DNA from: Spirochaetales bacterium Spiro_09
Lineage (GTDB): Bacteria > Spirochaetota > Spirochaetia > Treponematales > Treponemataceae
DNA length: 64,000 nucleotides
Direction of reading: 5' to 3'
Assembly (NCBI GenBank): GCA_001604385.1
Contig: LVBK01000004.1
Span: forward strand, 62,001-126,000
Positions 8,843 to 18,142 of this stretch are shown here, piece after piece. The position numbers and the translations under genes were made by a program. Under the pieces are notes generated by a model, which worked only from the letters and a program-made list of their open reading frames with translations, was not told the origin of the DNA and made no database searches. Each line of letters opens with the position of its first letter. Positions within the stretch are counted from its first letter, which is position 1.

Positions 8843-8977
8843 TCAACTTTGTTGCGCGTTTTCTTCTACGTATTTTTTAAACTCTTCCGCCGACATCTTG
8901 TCGGCATAGAGAGGATACAAGGCTTCGACAAGATCTTCAATCGTATCGAATTTTGCACCGTCCAGCTTAAAGGCCAT
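8843..8977 (-). CDS. Small protein, 44 residues
   Basis: A short gene with all expected signals: a near-consensus promoter (9004-9032), an AGGGGG ribosome-binding site six bases before ATG 8977, and a strong terminator after the stop. The product begins MAFKLDGAKFDTIEDLV and ends KKYVEENAQQS. It is acidic and probably two helices, with no membrane segment. Its independent transcription unit argues for a real gene. Function is unknown; a regulatory or adaptor role would be a guess. Confidence 0.75.
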   Translation of the reverse strand: MAFKLDGAKFDTIEDLVEALYPLYADKMSAEEFKKYVEENAQQS

Positions 8978-9003
8978 GCATTACCCCCTGTTCGAATGTA
9001 CGC

Positions 9004-9032
9004 AGTATAATAAATCTGCAATCATATTTCAA
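9004..9032 (-). promoter_or_regulatory. Sigma-70 promoter of the 44-codon gene
   Basis: TTGAAA (9027-9032), 17-base spacer, TATACT (9004-9009). The start of transcription is expected near 8997, giving a 20-base leader with AGGGGG. It starts immediately after the thrC stop. Confidence 0.75.
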
Positions 9033-9035
9033 CAA

Positions 9036-10346
9036 TCAGTGAAATTCCCTTATCAATTTTTCAATAATCCGCCGATCGACCGGATATCGTTTGACCTGCT
9101 CGACCGGCTCCAAAAGAGGTGCTTTCAAGCCGGTAAATGAAGAACCCAGCCCGCAGGACGTTCTGATACGTTCAGCCTCGAAGGAGGGATGGTCCTTTGA
9201 AACCAGAACCACCGTTCCCTCATCGGATTCAATTCTGTCCTTCACCTGTTCAATCGCTCCATAGGCAAGTGCGGATGCAGAATCAAGCATCAGGCCGTAC
9301 TTTTTATATGCTCTGAACATCAAATCTGTCACACCGGTTCTATTTACCTCGGCGGGGAACACAAGGCCGCGCAACATGGCCGGGCTTACCGCAAAAACCT
9401 GTTCAAGCCGCTCCATATTGGACGGACTGGCAGGATCAGCGGGGCCTCGTTCCATCAGGGGAACGATCGAATCAAGGCAATGGCAGTGGCCGGACACATC
9501 GCAGGAAAGGGAGGGTGTTGCATCGGTTATGAATCCGTTCACCGGCAATGAAAATTTCCAGGCATAGAGACCGGCAACAAGATTGCCATAATTTCCGGAG
9601 GGTACCGCATAAAAAATATCCCCGCGAATCTTTTTCCGCATCCGTGAAAAGGCAAACACATAGAAAAAAACCTGCGGCAACAGTCTTCCGATATTCATCG
9701 TATTTGCCAAGGTCAATCCATACTGTCTGACTAACACCGGATCGGAATAGATAGACCTGACCAATTGCTGGGCATCCTGCAAACTGCCGTCTATTTCCAG
9801 GGGCAAGATATTTCCGCCATTTCGGGCAAGACAGGCAGGATCAAGACCAAGAGCCGTACCCCGTTCGTAAACCAGAATCATTTTAAGGCGTTTTTTGCCC
9901 GCAAATGCAGCAGCCATACTGCGTCCGGTCATGCCGGCCGTCGCGGCCAATACGGTTGCGGAACGGTCCTCTATGGTCAACATATGTTCAAGAACCGAGG
10001 CAAACCATAACAGGGCAAAATCCTTGTGGCTTCCGGTCGGACCATGATACAGCTCCAGGTTGAACAAATTGTCATCCAGTTGATTCAAGCGGGGAGAAAA
10101 ATCGGCAAAAGCTGATCCGGCCATACGTTCGGATACAACCGGTGAAAATTCTTCTTTTAACAGAGCAGAGGTCAATGATCCCGCGATGGACGCAAACGAG
10201 GTTGTCTCGTCCATATACATGATCCAGGGACGTAAATCTTCTTCCGTAGAAGGTACATATAAACCGCCATCGGACGGGATGCACTCCAGTACCGCGGTGC
10301 GGAAGCTCACTTTATGAGAATTATTTCGGGTACTGACCAGTTCCAT
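9036..10346 (-). CDS. thrC: Threonine synthase
   Basis: A 436-residue PLP enzyme that converts O-phosphohomoserine to threonine. The PLP lysine is residue 108 in HGPTGSHKDF. The N-terminal STRNNSHKVSF and SDGGLYVP segments are the usual lead of the E. coli-type enzyme. The phosphate-cup region reads ATAGMTGRSM, where the family usually has SGDTG, so the substrate loop has drifted. GGAGG lies close to ATG 10346. The lysO gene upstream ends 65 bases away and may be co-transcribed. Other threonine-pathway genes are not in the window. Confidence 0.92.
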   Translation of the reverse strand: MELVSTRNNSHKVSFRTAVLECIPSDGGLYVPSTEEDLRPWIMYMDETTSFASIAGSLTSALLKEEFSPVVSERMAGSAFADFSPRLNQLDDNLFNLELYHGPTGSHKDFALLWFASVLEHMLTIEDRSATVLAATAGMTGRSMAAAFAGKKRLKMILVYERGTALGLDPACLARNGGNILPLEIDGSLQDAQQLVRSIYSDPVLVRQYGLTLANTMNIGRLLPQVFFYVFAFSRMRKKIRGDIFYAVPSGNYGNLVAGLYAWKFSLPVNGFITDATPSLSCDVSGHCHCLDSIVPLMERGPADPASPSNMERLEQVFAVSPAMLRGLVFPAEVNRTGVTDLMFRAYKKYGLMLDSASALAYGAIEQVKDRIESDEGTVVLVSKDHPSFEAERIRTSCGLGSSFTGLKAPLLEPVEQVKRYPVDRRIIEKLIREFH

Positions 10347-10411
10347 AGACTACCTCCAACAAACACAGTGGCCCGGTTGAATTTCCGGAGTTGAAAATCC
10401 GGGTTTCCCTG

Positions 10412-11404
10412 CTAATTATACAGGAAACTCATGCATAATGGCACCAGAAAGGGAACAAGGAAACTGAGGATTACGCCATGTGCAACCGCCAGCGGCACAA
10501 TCGTCGGGCCCCAGGTGCTTTCAAGTACAGGCAACGTTACATCCATACTGGTTGCACCGCAAATTCCTATTCCGCTTTCTCTTCTGCGGGTATACACAAG
10601 CACAGGTACGGCAAGAAATGCAATGGTCTCGCGCAAAATATTGGCCAAAAAAGCTGCTGCGCCCAGCAGGGGCTCTCCCATATCGGTAATAATGACTCCG
10701 GAAAGACTGTACCAGCCAAAACCGGCGCCAAGAGCCAGCGCCTTGCCCGGGGTAATTCCGGGGAAAAACATACACACCAGGGAACCGGAAAGCGAGCCCA
10801 TAATCGTTACCAGAGGAATCAGTAAAAGAACCGGATTCACCAGCACCGAGACAAGTTGTTCATGAGAGTCTGCCGTTTGTATGCCAATGATAAACAAGAG
10901 TACATAAAGTATCCACATTGATACGCTGCCATCCCGTAAAAGCGGTGTTTCGGGAAGTACATAGCCAGCAAAAAAGCCACCCAGCACAAAGCAAAATAAT
11001 ATGGCAGGGAGCGAGAATCGGCGAAGGAGCGTCATGATGCCGGGTTCGGCAGCTCGTGAAAGAGGAGGTTTTATTTCAGTCTGATGGGGATTTACCACAG
11101 GGGAACTCGTGGTGTGCAAACGGTCAAACCGCCGATACAGCGGTATACACAGAATATGAGCAAGGACAGTTCCAGCACTCGTGCCAAGAGAGGCTATAAG
11201 CGCCAGGAGCCCGGTTTGGGGAAGGCTTTCAAGTACGGTTGAACTCTGTCCAAGGCGTATACCCATGGAACACAACAAGGAATACAGGGAGATTTTGAAC
11301 ACTACATCCCAGGCGCCGGACCAGGACAGGATACCGATACGGGACAGGGCGTAACCTGCCATCAATAAAAGAAGAAGAACAAACAGAGAACCAATGATAC
11401 TCAC
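10412..11404 (-). CDS. lysO: LysO-family lysine exporter (DUF340 membrane protein)
   Basis: 330 residues with about eight hydrophobic segments. The C-terminal half has the family blocks GAGFGWYSLSG, LANILRE and GATSMDVTLP, which carry the acidic residues that bind lysine in LysO (YbjE). It would export lysine across the inner membrane. The start is GTG 11404, overlapping the stop of the upstream DUF2156 gene by four bases (GTGA), so the two are translationally coupled. The hydrophilic stretch near residues 95-125 is longer than usual. Naming rests on motif recall. Confidence 0.8.
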   Translation of the reverse strand: MSIIGSLFVLLLLLMAGYALSRIGILSWSGAWDVVFKISLYSLLCSMGIRLGQSSTVLESLPQTGLLALIASLGTSAGTVLAHILCIPLYRRFDRLHTTSSPVVNPHQTEIKPPLSRAAEPGIMTLLRRFSLPAILFCFVLGGFFAGYVLPETPLLRDGSVSMWILYVLLFIIGIQTADSHEQLVSVLVNPVLLLIPLVTIMGSLSGSLVCMFFPGITPGKALALGAGFGWYSLSGVIITDMGEPLLGAAAFLANILRETIAFLAVPVLVYTRRRESGIGICGATSMDVTLPVLESTWGPTIVPLAVAHGVILSFLVPFLVPLCMSFLYN

Positions 11405-12282
11405 GTTTTATCCACCCGATATTTTTTGACAAAACCTGACGGTCTGTACGTCATTTTCGCCTGGCGCATGCCCTCATCACCCAAGTCCTGTTCGCGATTG
11501 ATAAACTCTACTGTTTCCGGAAGAGAGCGGGCAAATGCATAGTTGATGTATTGATAGGAACCTCGTATGTCAATCCGCGCTTTCTCAAAATGCACGGCTA
11601 CTGAAGTACCGTCTGCGACAAACTCTGCCAATGTCCAGGCAACGGGCCGATTCGCAACATACAGGACCAGACCGCACATACCAAAGTGTTCAAGATGCAA
11701 CAATACCTCTTTTGCGGCCTGGTAATCGGTGTTTTCCGGATGGTCTTCATGTGACACCCATTCCTCCAGAATGATGAGGGCATCCGGTATCGTTGAAGCG
11801 TCCAGCATTCTCACCGAAAAATCGGGATACGTATGCTCAAATGCATTAACATGATTTCTTTTCTTGTGAAACTTTTTACCGGAAAGACTTGCAAGATCGG
11901 TTCGAAGGTATAAATAGTCGAAATTATCCCGATCCTCAACCGGAATCAAACCCGCTTTTTCCATTTCAACACTGTTTTTTTCAATGAAAGCAGGGGAAAT
12001 GAGCTTCCAGTAATCGTGCGAAGCAAAAAGTTCACGAATTATATCCATACCGGTAGAGCAACAGGGCGTAATGAAGAATGTTTTACCCTCACGTTCACCG
12101 GAAATGACAAGAAGGTCTCCGCTCATGGCCACCCGATAATTGTATCGATATCGGAACAAATACAAACCCGCAAAACTGAATTCGGATATTCCGTCGGGGA
12201 GTTTAACCAGATGAGGGGTAATTTCCCGCGCCATCTCGAGTGACAAAGGAGCAAAGTCCGGATATTGCGGGACTGATTTCAT
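11401..12282 (-). CDS. DUF2156 domain protein (lysyl-phosphatidylglycerol-synthase-like acyltransferase fold)
   Basis: 293 residues of the DUF2156 family, which has the double-GNAT fold of the C-terminal domain of MprF lipid aminoacyltransferases. Segments typical of the family are SEFSFAGLYLFRYRYNYRV near residue 33, KKFHKKRNHVNAFEH near 135 and DLGDEGMRQAKMTYRPS at the end. It is soluble, without the MprF membrane part. Its coupling to a lysine exporter is suggestive, since MprF relatives move lysine or alanine onto lipids. The start at 12282 is set by a promoter whose -10 ends seven bases upstream. Substrate unknown. Confidence 0.75.
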   Translation of the reverse strand: MKSVPQYPDFAPLSLEMAREITPHLVKLPDGISEFSFAGLYLFRYRYNYRVAMSGDLLVISGEREGKTFFITPCCSTGMDIIRELFASHDYWKLISPAFIEKNSVEMEKAGLIPVEDRDNFDYLYLRTDLASLSGKKFHKKRNHVNAFEHTYPDFSVRMLDASTIPDALIILEEWVSHEDHPENTDYQAAKEVLLHLEHFGMCGLVLYVANRPVAWTLAEFVADGTSVAVHFEKARIDIRGSYQYINYAFARSLPETVEFINREQDLGDEGMRQAKMTYRPSGFVKKYRVDKT

Positions 12283-12289
12283 ATAGTAT

Positions 12290-12318
12290 AAGGTACCTCT
12301 TTTCCCTGCAAAGGGCAA
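12290..12318 (-). promoter_or_regulatory. Promoter of the DUF2156 gene, leaderless geometry
   Basis: TTGCCC (12313-12318), 17-base spacer, TACCTT (12290-12295), seven bases to ATG 12282. Its -35 is two bases from the -35 of the divergent pepT promoter. Confidence 0.55.
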
Positions 12319-12320
12319 GA

Positions 12321-12349
12321 TTGACGGTAAGGACCAAATATCGTACTCT
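12321..12349 (+). promoter_or_regulatory. Promoter of pepT, leaderless geometry
   Basis: TTGACG (12321-12326), 17-base spacer, TACTCT (12344-12349), seven bases to ATG 12357. There is no ribosome-binding site. Confidence 0.65.
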
Positions 12350-12356
12350 GATTTTC

Positions 12357-13604
12357 ATGAATCGTACGGATATTCCCGAACTATTACTTGAGCGCCTGAC
12401 CAGGTATGCCGCAATCGACACGCAAAGCAATATGGAGAAGGCCGATTCGCTCGTCTTCCCGTCTACGGATACACAAATACAATTCGCCCGGGAAATAGCC
12501 GAAGAATTACGAAGTATCGGCGTTCCGGATGTCATGGTTGACGAGAATTCCTATGTAATAGCACGTATTCCGGCCAGCCCCGGAAAGGAGGACACACCGT
12601 CCTTCGGGCTATGTGCTCACCTGGATACGGCAAGCGATGCACCGGGATCTGGCGTTAAACCCCGGATACACCGAAACTGGTCAGGAGAGTCGATAGTACT
12701 TCAAAACGGATTCATCCTTGATCCTGCAGTCGACAAGGCCCTTGGCGAATGTATCGGTCATACCATCATTACCTCTGACGGCACTACCCTTCTTGGCGCT
12801 GACGACAAGGCAGGACTGTCCGGTATCATGACCCTGGCACAGTATTTAATTGCACACCCGGAAATTCTGCATGGTCCGGTGGAGATACTGTTCAGCCCGG
12901 ATGAAGAAACCGGGCACGGAATGGACAAGGTGCCTCTGTCACTGTTACGTTCAAAAGCTTTCTATACTGTAGATGGCGGACACGCCGGTGAGATAGAAGC
13001 GGAATGCTTTAACGCCTGGAAAGCCGAGGTTTCATTTTCCGGTATAGCAGCACATTTAGGTTCAGCGAAGGGCCGTATGGTCAACGCCCTGGCCATGGCC
13101 GCGGCATTCGTCAATGCGCTTCCTGCACGGGAAAGCCCGGAAACGACAGAGGGATATGAAGGCTATTTTTGCCCGCTTGATATTCGGGGGTCAACAGAAA
13201 AGACAGACCTCCTTGTCTTTATCAGAGACTTTGACCGCGAGCAGATGACCCGCCGCCTTGAACGCCTTGACATAATAGCCCGTTCAATCGAAGCCTCTTT
13301 CCCCGGCGGTATGGTCACCATAAAAAAGACCTGTCAATACCTCAATATGAAACAGAAACTGGACGAACACCCGCTCATTCTTGAACGGCTCTGCACGGCG
13401 GTCGTTCGTGCCGGCCTGGAACCGGTACAGAAACCCATCAGGGGCGGTACAGACGGATCCCGACTCACGGAGATGGGAATACCCACACCGAATATTTTCA
13501 CCGGTGGCCATAATTATCATTCACGCACCGAATGGGCATCACTTGAACACATGACGCAAATGTTCGACACGCTGGTCGAACTGACACATATATGGGGAGA
13601 ATAA
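12357..13604 (+). CDS. pepT: Peptidase T (tripeptide aminopeptidase)
   Basis: A 415-residue M20-family zinc aminopeptidase that removes N-terminal residues from tripeptides in the cytoplasm. It shows the metal and catalytic blocks: [12 protein letters not shown] near residue 87, GADDKAG near 145, the Glu pair in SPDEETG near 180, DGG near 205, and [14 protein letters not shown] near the C-terminus. The ATG at 12357 is chosen because the promoter -10 ends seven bases before it; upstream in-frame codons run through the promoter itself. It is followed by murA after four bases, a two-gene operon. Confidence 0.93.
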   Translation: MNRTDIPELLLERLTRYAAIDTQSNMEKADSLVFPSTDTQIQFAREIAEELRSIGVPDVMVDENSYVIARIPASPGKEDTPSFGLCAHLDTASDAPGSGVKPRIHRNWSGESIVLQNGFILDPAVDKALGECIGHTIITSDGTTLLGADDKAGLSGIMTLAQYLIAHPEILHGPVEILFSPDEETGHGMDKVPLSLLRSKAFYTVDGGHAGEIEAECFNAWKAEVSFSGIAAHLGSAKGRMVNALAMAAAFVNALPARESPETTEGYEGYFCPLDIRGSTEKTDLLVFIRDFDREQMTRRLERLDIIARSIEASFPGGMVTIKKTCQYLNMKQKLDEHPLILERLCTAVVRAGLEPVQKPIRGGTDGSRLTEMGIPTPNIFTGGHNYHSRTEWASLEHMTQMFDTLVELTHIWGE

Positions 13605-13608
13605 GAGA

Positions 13609-14895
13609 ATGTACGAATATCATATTGAGGGCGGATTTCCGGTAAAGGGAACGGTAAAGGCAAGTGGTAACAAGAACGCGGCCTTGCCCTGCATTGCGGC
13701 GACAATTTTGACGGACAAACCGGTAATTTTGCACAATCTTCCCGAAATTGAAGATGTTCAGGTAATGCTGGAAATTGTCGAGTCGCTCGGCGGCAGTGTT
13801 CGCAAAATCGGTACGAACTCCTACGAGTTGACCACCTCGAATATTCTGCGGACAGATATTGCCGCGCAACACTCAAAAAAGATACGGGCTTCGATCCTCT
13901 TTGCCGGCCCGCTCCTTTCACGAGCAGGAAAGGCGGTGCTTCCTCCGCCGGGGGGAGACGTCATCGGCAGAAGACGTCTCGACACTCACTTTTTGGCACT
14001 GACCGAATTGGGAGCCCGGGTTGACATCGACGGACAGTTCACATTCACGGCAAACAAGCTTAAGGGACAGGATATTTTTCTTGATGAGGCTTCGGTTACC
14101 GCAACCGAAAACGCCCTTATGGCGGCGGTTCTTGCCGAGGGAACCACAATACTTGCCAACTGCGCCAGTGAGCCGCATGTCCAGGATCTGTGCAATCTCC
14201 TGAACCTGATGGGCGCACGGATTACCGGTATCGGCTCGAACACGCTGACCATTGAAGGTGTTGATACCCTTCAGGGAGCAGAATACACGATCGGTCCTGA
14301 TTACATGGAAATCGGTTCGTTTATCGGTTTGGCGGCAGTCACCCACGGTCACCTTTCAATTACCGGCATAGCGCCACGGGATATGCGTCCCATAAAGATG
14401 GCTTTCGGGAAACTGGGAATCCGCTGGGATATCGACGGCAGCATGCTGACTGTACCTGCGCAACAAACCCTTCAGGTAAACACCGATCTGGGAGGCATGA
14501 TTCCAAAAATAGATGATGCGCCATGGCCGGGCTTCCCGCCGGACTTGACGAGCATTATGACCGTCGTCGCAACACAGGTTGAGGGAACCGTGTTGATTCA
14601 CGAAAAAATGTTTGAATCCCGCATGTTCTTTGTCGACAAATTGATCGGCATGGGTGCGCGCATTACACTGTGCGATCCGCACCGCGCGGTTGTTACCGGC
14701 CCAAGCGTGTTGCAGGGTTCCGAACTGGTCTCTCCCGATGTCCGCGCCGGTATGGCTATGGTTATTGCGGCCCTCTGCGCGCGAGGAGAAAGCGTTATAC
14801 GGAATGTATATCAGATTGAACGAGGCTACGAGAATCTCGCGGCAAGACTGCAGGGTCTCGGAGCGCATATAGAACGCAGGCTAACCTGCTCATGA
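13609..14895 (+). CDS. murA: UDP-N-acetylglucosamine 1-carboxyvinyltransferase with Asp at the catalytic Cys position
   Basis: 428 residues. It adds enolpyruvate to UDP-GlcNAc, the first committed step of peptidoglycan synthesis. Family blocks are clear: [11 protein letters not shown] at residues 18-27, [16 protein letters not shown] near 112-127, and [10 protein letters not shown]. The residue at 117 is Asp (GAC, 13957-13959) where E. coli MurA has Cys115, the target of fosfomycin. The same change is known in Mycobacterium and Borrelia and goes with natural fosfomycin resistance. GGGGAG precedes ATG 13609. It is convergent with the membrane gene ending at 14912. Confidence 0.96.
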   Translation: MYEYHIEGGFPVKGTVKASGNKNAALPCIAATILTDKPVILHNLPEIEDVQVMLEIVESLGGSVRKIGTNSYELTTSNILRTDIAAQHSKKIRASILFAGPLLSRAGKAVLPPPGGDVIGRRRLDTHFLALTELGARVDIDGQFTFTANKLKGQDIFLDEASVTATENALMAAVLAEGTTILANCASEPHVQDLCNLLNLMGARITGIGSNTLTIEGVDTLQGAEYTIGPDYMEIGSFIGLAAVTHGHLSITGIAPRDMRPIKMAFGKLGIRWDIDGSMLTVPAQQTLQVNTDLGGMIPKIDDAPWPGFPPDLTSIMTVVATQVEGTVLIHEKMFESRMFFVDKLIGMGARITLCDPHRAVVTGPSVLQGSELVSPDVRAGMAMVIAALCARGESVIRNVYQIERGYENLAARLQGLGAHIERRLTCS

Positions 14896-14911
14896 CCGGA
14901 GGCCAGTTTTC

Positions 14912-16696
14912 TTATTCCGAGCGTTGTCCCCAGAAATAGAGGCATGAGAAAATAAATGACAGAGAAAGGGTTCCCAAAGTAAAAACCATTGCCATGGCGG
15001 GAGAACGATACACGAATACGGTTATTACGAGGCGGGCTATATAGCGTACAACACCGATCGTCATCATGAGAACGAATGGAATCAGGGGGAGAACAAGGAC
15101 CCACCACGCCTTGAAGAAGGAATAGGGTTCCATTCGGTATTTCCACCCCAGCGTCAGCGCAAGGATAGAAATGACAAGAACCAAAAACGGATCGGAAAAA
15201 CGGGCCAGCATATGGGTGATAACCGCACGGGAAGAAAAACCATACCTATCCGCCCGATCGGCAAAACCGGTCAATTCGGCAAGCGTCATGGTATCAAAAC
15301 CGCGGTTCGCAGCTATAACTGCATTCAGTTCGCGATAGGGCATTTCCAACAATACGGAATATGAATCCGCTTCGCTCATAGCGCCTTCGAGTATCTGCGG
15401 AATCACCTCGATTTCGCGCCGGTCACGATCCACCGAGCGCAAAAGGATACGCGGCTGCGCTTCTTCATCCGAAAGCCGGTACGGGAACATCTTGGCATAC
15501 GGTACGGCCAGCCGAAACACCAGGGAATACACCGGGTCAAAGCGAGCCATTTCAAAGTCGCGTATATACCACACATCGGTATTATTGTTTTTGGCATATG
15601 TCAGACCGCGCATACTGACAACATCGGTAAGCCCTCCCGGGGTTTTAATGGTGAATACAATATCACGGGCCGACTCAAATGCGCGAACGGACAGAGTTTC
15701 ATCGATAAAGAAGGATTGCTGTAACAGCCCTTGCCGGGAAAGGGTCAAGAATCGCCCGACATCGGGGTCACGCAAACCGCTTTCTTTCTCGGCTTGCGAC
15801 AGATCGTTGAAAATATAGTACGCACGCAAGTAATCGCCTGCATCCAGGGCTTCATACCCGTCCCGCTTGGTACGATACAGTTCTGCATCGTCCTTGGCCG
15901 AAAGAAGCGCACTACCCTCTACAATATGATTCCATCCGTCTGCGGCCAACCGGAGCGCATACTCCTTGTTTGGATCGGTATCGGAAGCCAGTCTCCATGC
16001 CAACATCGCATAATAATGCTGGGCATACCAATCCATTTGCGATGAGGCTTCCCTGGAAAGGTCAATCGCCGATATAACCGACAGCCCTTCAGGGTTGAGC
16101 ACGTAACGCGACACGTCCTCCATGCCGGTTTTGTTTCCGTCAGCATACAGGGATTCTGCTTCCAATGCCAGGCTGTACCGAACGCGCTCAAGCAAGGACA
16201 ACGCTTCGCTGCTATCAGGCCAAACTGCCAGAGCAAACTGGATGCGGATCTCGGCTTCAGCATATTCCCGTGCAGTAATATGCCGTGCTGCAAGTTCCAT
16301 ATTATTGGTATAGTCTGCGGTACGGGAAACAAGGGTTTCGCGGGTACGCAAAGAAAGGGGAACCACCCCCTCCGACAAAATAACAAAGACAGCAGACAGT
16401 ACAATACACAGGGTAAAAGCACCTTTCAACCAGGCAATATGAACTTCCGACCAGCGTCTGACCGGTTCCTTCCGGGTACTGAATACTACTGCGTAGCCGG
16501 TCAATATGCCTGCAGTTTGCCAGGCCGGCAAGTAGTTGACAAATAGAAGCAGAACAGAGTGCATACGCCAGGACAATAGAAATGGCTCGATGAGCTGAAC
16601 CGGAATATCCTGAAGAAAGGTATACGCAAGCGAAGCGATATATCCGAATACAAGAAACAGAAAAATAACCGGTATGACTTTCCGTGCTTCCTGCAT
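14912..16696 (-). CDS. Membrane protein with LptF/LptG-like topology and a large helical insert
   Basis: 594 residues. The start is ATG 16696, ten bases after AAAGGAG, which itself lies in the end of the upstream gene. There are three N-terminal membrane segments (about residues 8-100), a large outside part, and three C-terminal segments (about 485-585). The stretch MTLAELTGFADRADRYGFSSRAV, just before the last membrane block, resembles the juncture in YjgP/YjgQ (LptF/LptG) permeases, as does the preceding beta-rich domain (about 310-460). Unlike LptFG, a TPR-like helical region (about 120-300) sits in front of it. No ATPase partner is in the window. The LptFG link is an inference from topology and local pattern. 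Confidence 0.5.
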   Translation of the reverse strand: MQEARKVIPVIFLFLVFGYIASLAYTFLQDIPVQLIEPFLLSWRMHSVLLLFVNYLPAWQTAGILTGYAVVFSTRKEPVRRWSEVHIAWLKGAFTLCIVLSAVFVILSEGVVPLSLRTRETLVSRTADYTNNMELAARHITAREYAEAEIRIQFALAVWPDSSEALSLLERVRYSLALEAESLYADGNKTGMEDVSRYVLNPEGLSVISAIDLSREASSQMDWYAQHYYAMLAWRLASDTDPNKEYALRLAADGWNHIVEGSALLSAKDDAELYRTKRDGYEALDAGDYLRAYYIFNDLSQAEKESGLRDPDVGRFLTLSRQGLLQQSFFIDETLSVRAFESARDIVFTIKTPGGLTDVVSMRGLTYAKNNNTDVWYIRDFEMARFDPVYSLVFRLAVPYAKMFPYRLSDEEAQPRILLRSVDRDRREIEVIPQILEGAMSEADSYSVLLEMPYRELNAVIAANRGFDTMTLAELTGFADRADRYGFSSRAVITHMLARFSDPFLVLVISILALTLGWKYRMEPYSFFKAWWVLVLPLIPFVLMMTIGVVRYIARLVITVFVYRSPAMAMVFTLGTLSLSFIFSCLYFWGQRSE

Positions 16697-16697
16697 G

Positions 16698-17705
16698 TTA
16701 CACAGTCTCCTTTTGTCCTTTAAGGACACGGAAAATTGAAACCGGAATACCAATGATAATGACTATAGCCGCAAAAGCGGCATACACAACTGAAGCTGGA
16801 TCTATTCCCGAATAAGGGATAAACGAAGTGATCACGACCCCATCCACATATTCCTGTACCAGACTATATCCGCCAAGTATGACGCAAAAAATCGCGGTAC
16901 ACAGTATCAAATTGAGCAATTTCCATCCGGTTGTATGAGAAACAAGCCATAAACAACCGACAGCACTGAAAAGAGCCCCGCTCAAGGCCATATACGCAAG
17001 CACAGACCTGTTTGTCGAGTTATACAGTCCTGACAACAATGCATTGACCGACGAATACGCAAAATTTCGTAACCAGGTACTCTCTGTGTACAAATCAACC
17101 AGGGGATCGACACCACCGGATGCCGGTGAAAGAGTCTCTCCACGATACACCAGGGATGTGTTTTCAGGATCATATTCCGCCCAGGGATAGACAGAAAGAA
17201 CCGGAGTCCCCTCAGCGATTCCGTAGTCAACAATGACTACAGGCAAAACACGCGTGCCGGCAAACCGTTCATCGAACCACACGATTTTTCTGTTACTACC
17301 ATCCGGACGAATAAAACCTGCTGTATGTACCGATTTTGAAAGTTCAACAGCCTTGCCGGTAATTGAAGAAAACGAGGCATCAAATAGATCCAGACCACGG
17401 TATGAAAGCGGAATACAAATGGTGGCTGATACTACAGCAAGTGCACACATAAGGGGTATCGAAAGGAAGAGAATCGTTTTATGTCTCATCAGATAAAGAA
17501 CAACCATAAAGAAGGACAGCAGAAGACACAGCGGTACATAGACAAGCATCTGGCGGACTACAATCAGGAAAAAAGTCTGCGCATGATCCGTGATGAGAAT
17601 CAATAAAGATTCATAGCTCCCTAATGTCACTGAAAACCCGATAATCAGCGACCAGAATAGAAAAAAAGCAGAAAATACTACAGGGATCTTCAATGCATTT
17701 TTCAT
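16698..17705 (-). CDS. Membrane protein, probable partner of the 594-residue protein
   Basis: 335 residues: three membrane segments (about 8-110), an outside beta-rich domain (about 120-235) and three more segments to the C-terminus. This is the half-and-half layout of LptF/LptG permeases. The next gene starts one base after its stop, so the two are surely one operon. The start ATG 17705 is set by a promoter (TTGTAA-17-TACTCT) whose -10 ends nine bases upstream. An in-frame ATG at 17738 lies inside that promoter. I do not recognise the family with certainty. Confidence 0.5.
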   Translation of the reverse strand: MKNALKIPVVFSAFFLFWSLIIGFSVTLGSYESLLILITDHAQTFFLIVVRQMLVYVPLCLLLSFFMVVLYLMRHKTILFLSIPLMCALAVVSATICIPLSYRGLDLFDASFSSITGKAVELSKSVHTAGFIRPDGSNRKIVWFDERFAGTRVLPVVIVDYGIAEGTPVLSVYPWAEYDPENTSLVYRGETLSPASGGVDPLVDLYTESTWLRNFAYSSVNALLSGLYNSTNRSVLAYMALSGALFSAVGCLWLVSHTTGWKLLNLILCTAIFCVILGGYSLVQEYVDGVVITSFIPYSGIDPASVVYAAFAAIVIIIGIPVSIFRVLKGQKETV

Positions 17706-17714
17706 ACTAAAAAC

Positions 17715-17743
17715 AGAGTACCATGCACATTCTGTCATTACAA
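17715..17743 (-). promoter_or_regulatory. Promoter of the membrane-protein pair, near-leaderless
   Basis: TTGTAA (17738-17743), 17-base spacer, TACTCT (17715-17720), nine bases to ATG 17705, leaving a leader of about three bases. Confidence 0.5.
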
Positions 17744-17788
17744 GAACTTTTCCTTGTTCTACAATGAATTCCTGAATGATTTAACAAG

Positions 17789-18035
17789 TTATCCACAGGT
17801 TGTACAAAGTATTTTTCTGTAGAATACTGCATTTCGTTGCATGACAATGATTTGGATTGACAGCCAATTTTTGTATGAAAAAAGATACAAAAAAGATTAA
17901 GTTGTTATGTCACAATAATATAGAACTTTTGTTTACCACCCTGAACATTATCACTCGAGACAGGAGACAGGAAGAACAAAGAATCAAAGGCTTGTCTTGC
18001 AAAAGAATACATAGTTTATCAACAACTTATCCACA
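17789..18035 (+). other. AT-rich gap with DnaA boxes (candidate origin or DnaA-controlled region)
   Basis: The 17744-18091 gap holds no convincing gene. It has two perfect DnaA boxes TTATCCACA (17789-17797 and 18027-18035) and a one-mismatch box TTATCAACA (18016-18024) three bases before the second, all on the plus strand. The stretch between is rich in A and T. parA-parB lie about 17 kb away. dnaA, dnaN and rsmG are not in the window. This could be oriC, a DnaA-titrating site or chance in AT-rich DNA. Confidence 0.45.
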
Positions 18036-18091
18036 ACACCCAAGAAAGTTCAAAGAGCAATCACCGGAATACAATTCTGTCAAGTAAAAAC

Positions 18092-18118
18092 AAAAAAAAA
18101 GACCGGTTTAAACCGGTC
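18092..18118 (-). terminator. Terminator of the STAS gene
   Basis: The palindrome GACCGGTTTAAACCGGTC (18101-18118) is followed on the minus strand by nine T (18092-18100), 24 bases past the STAS stop. Confidence 0.85.
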
Positions 18119-18142
18119 CATCTCTTGAGGCCTTGCCACACA

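Noticed and set aside
17857-18087. A 76-codon frame inside the DnaA-box gap
   Set aside because: No ribosome-binding site or leaderless promoter, low-complexity AT-driven codons and no recognisable motif.
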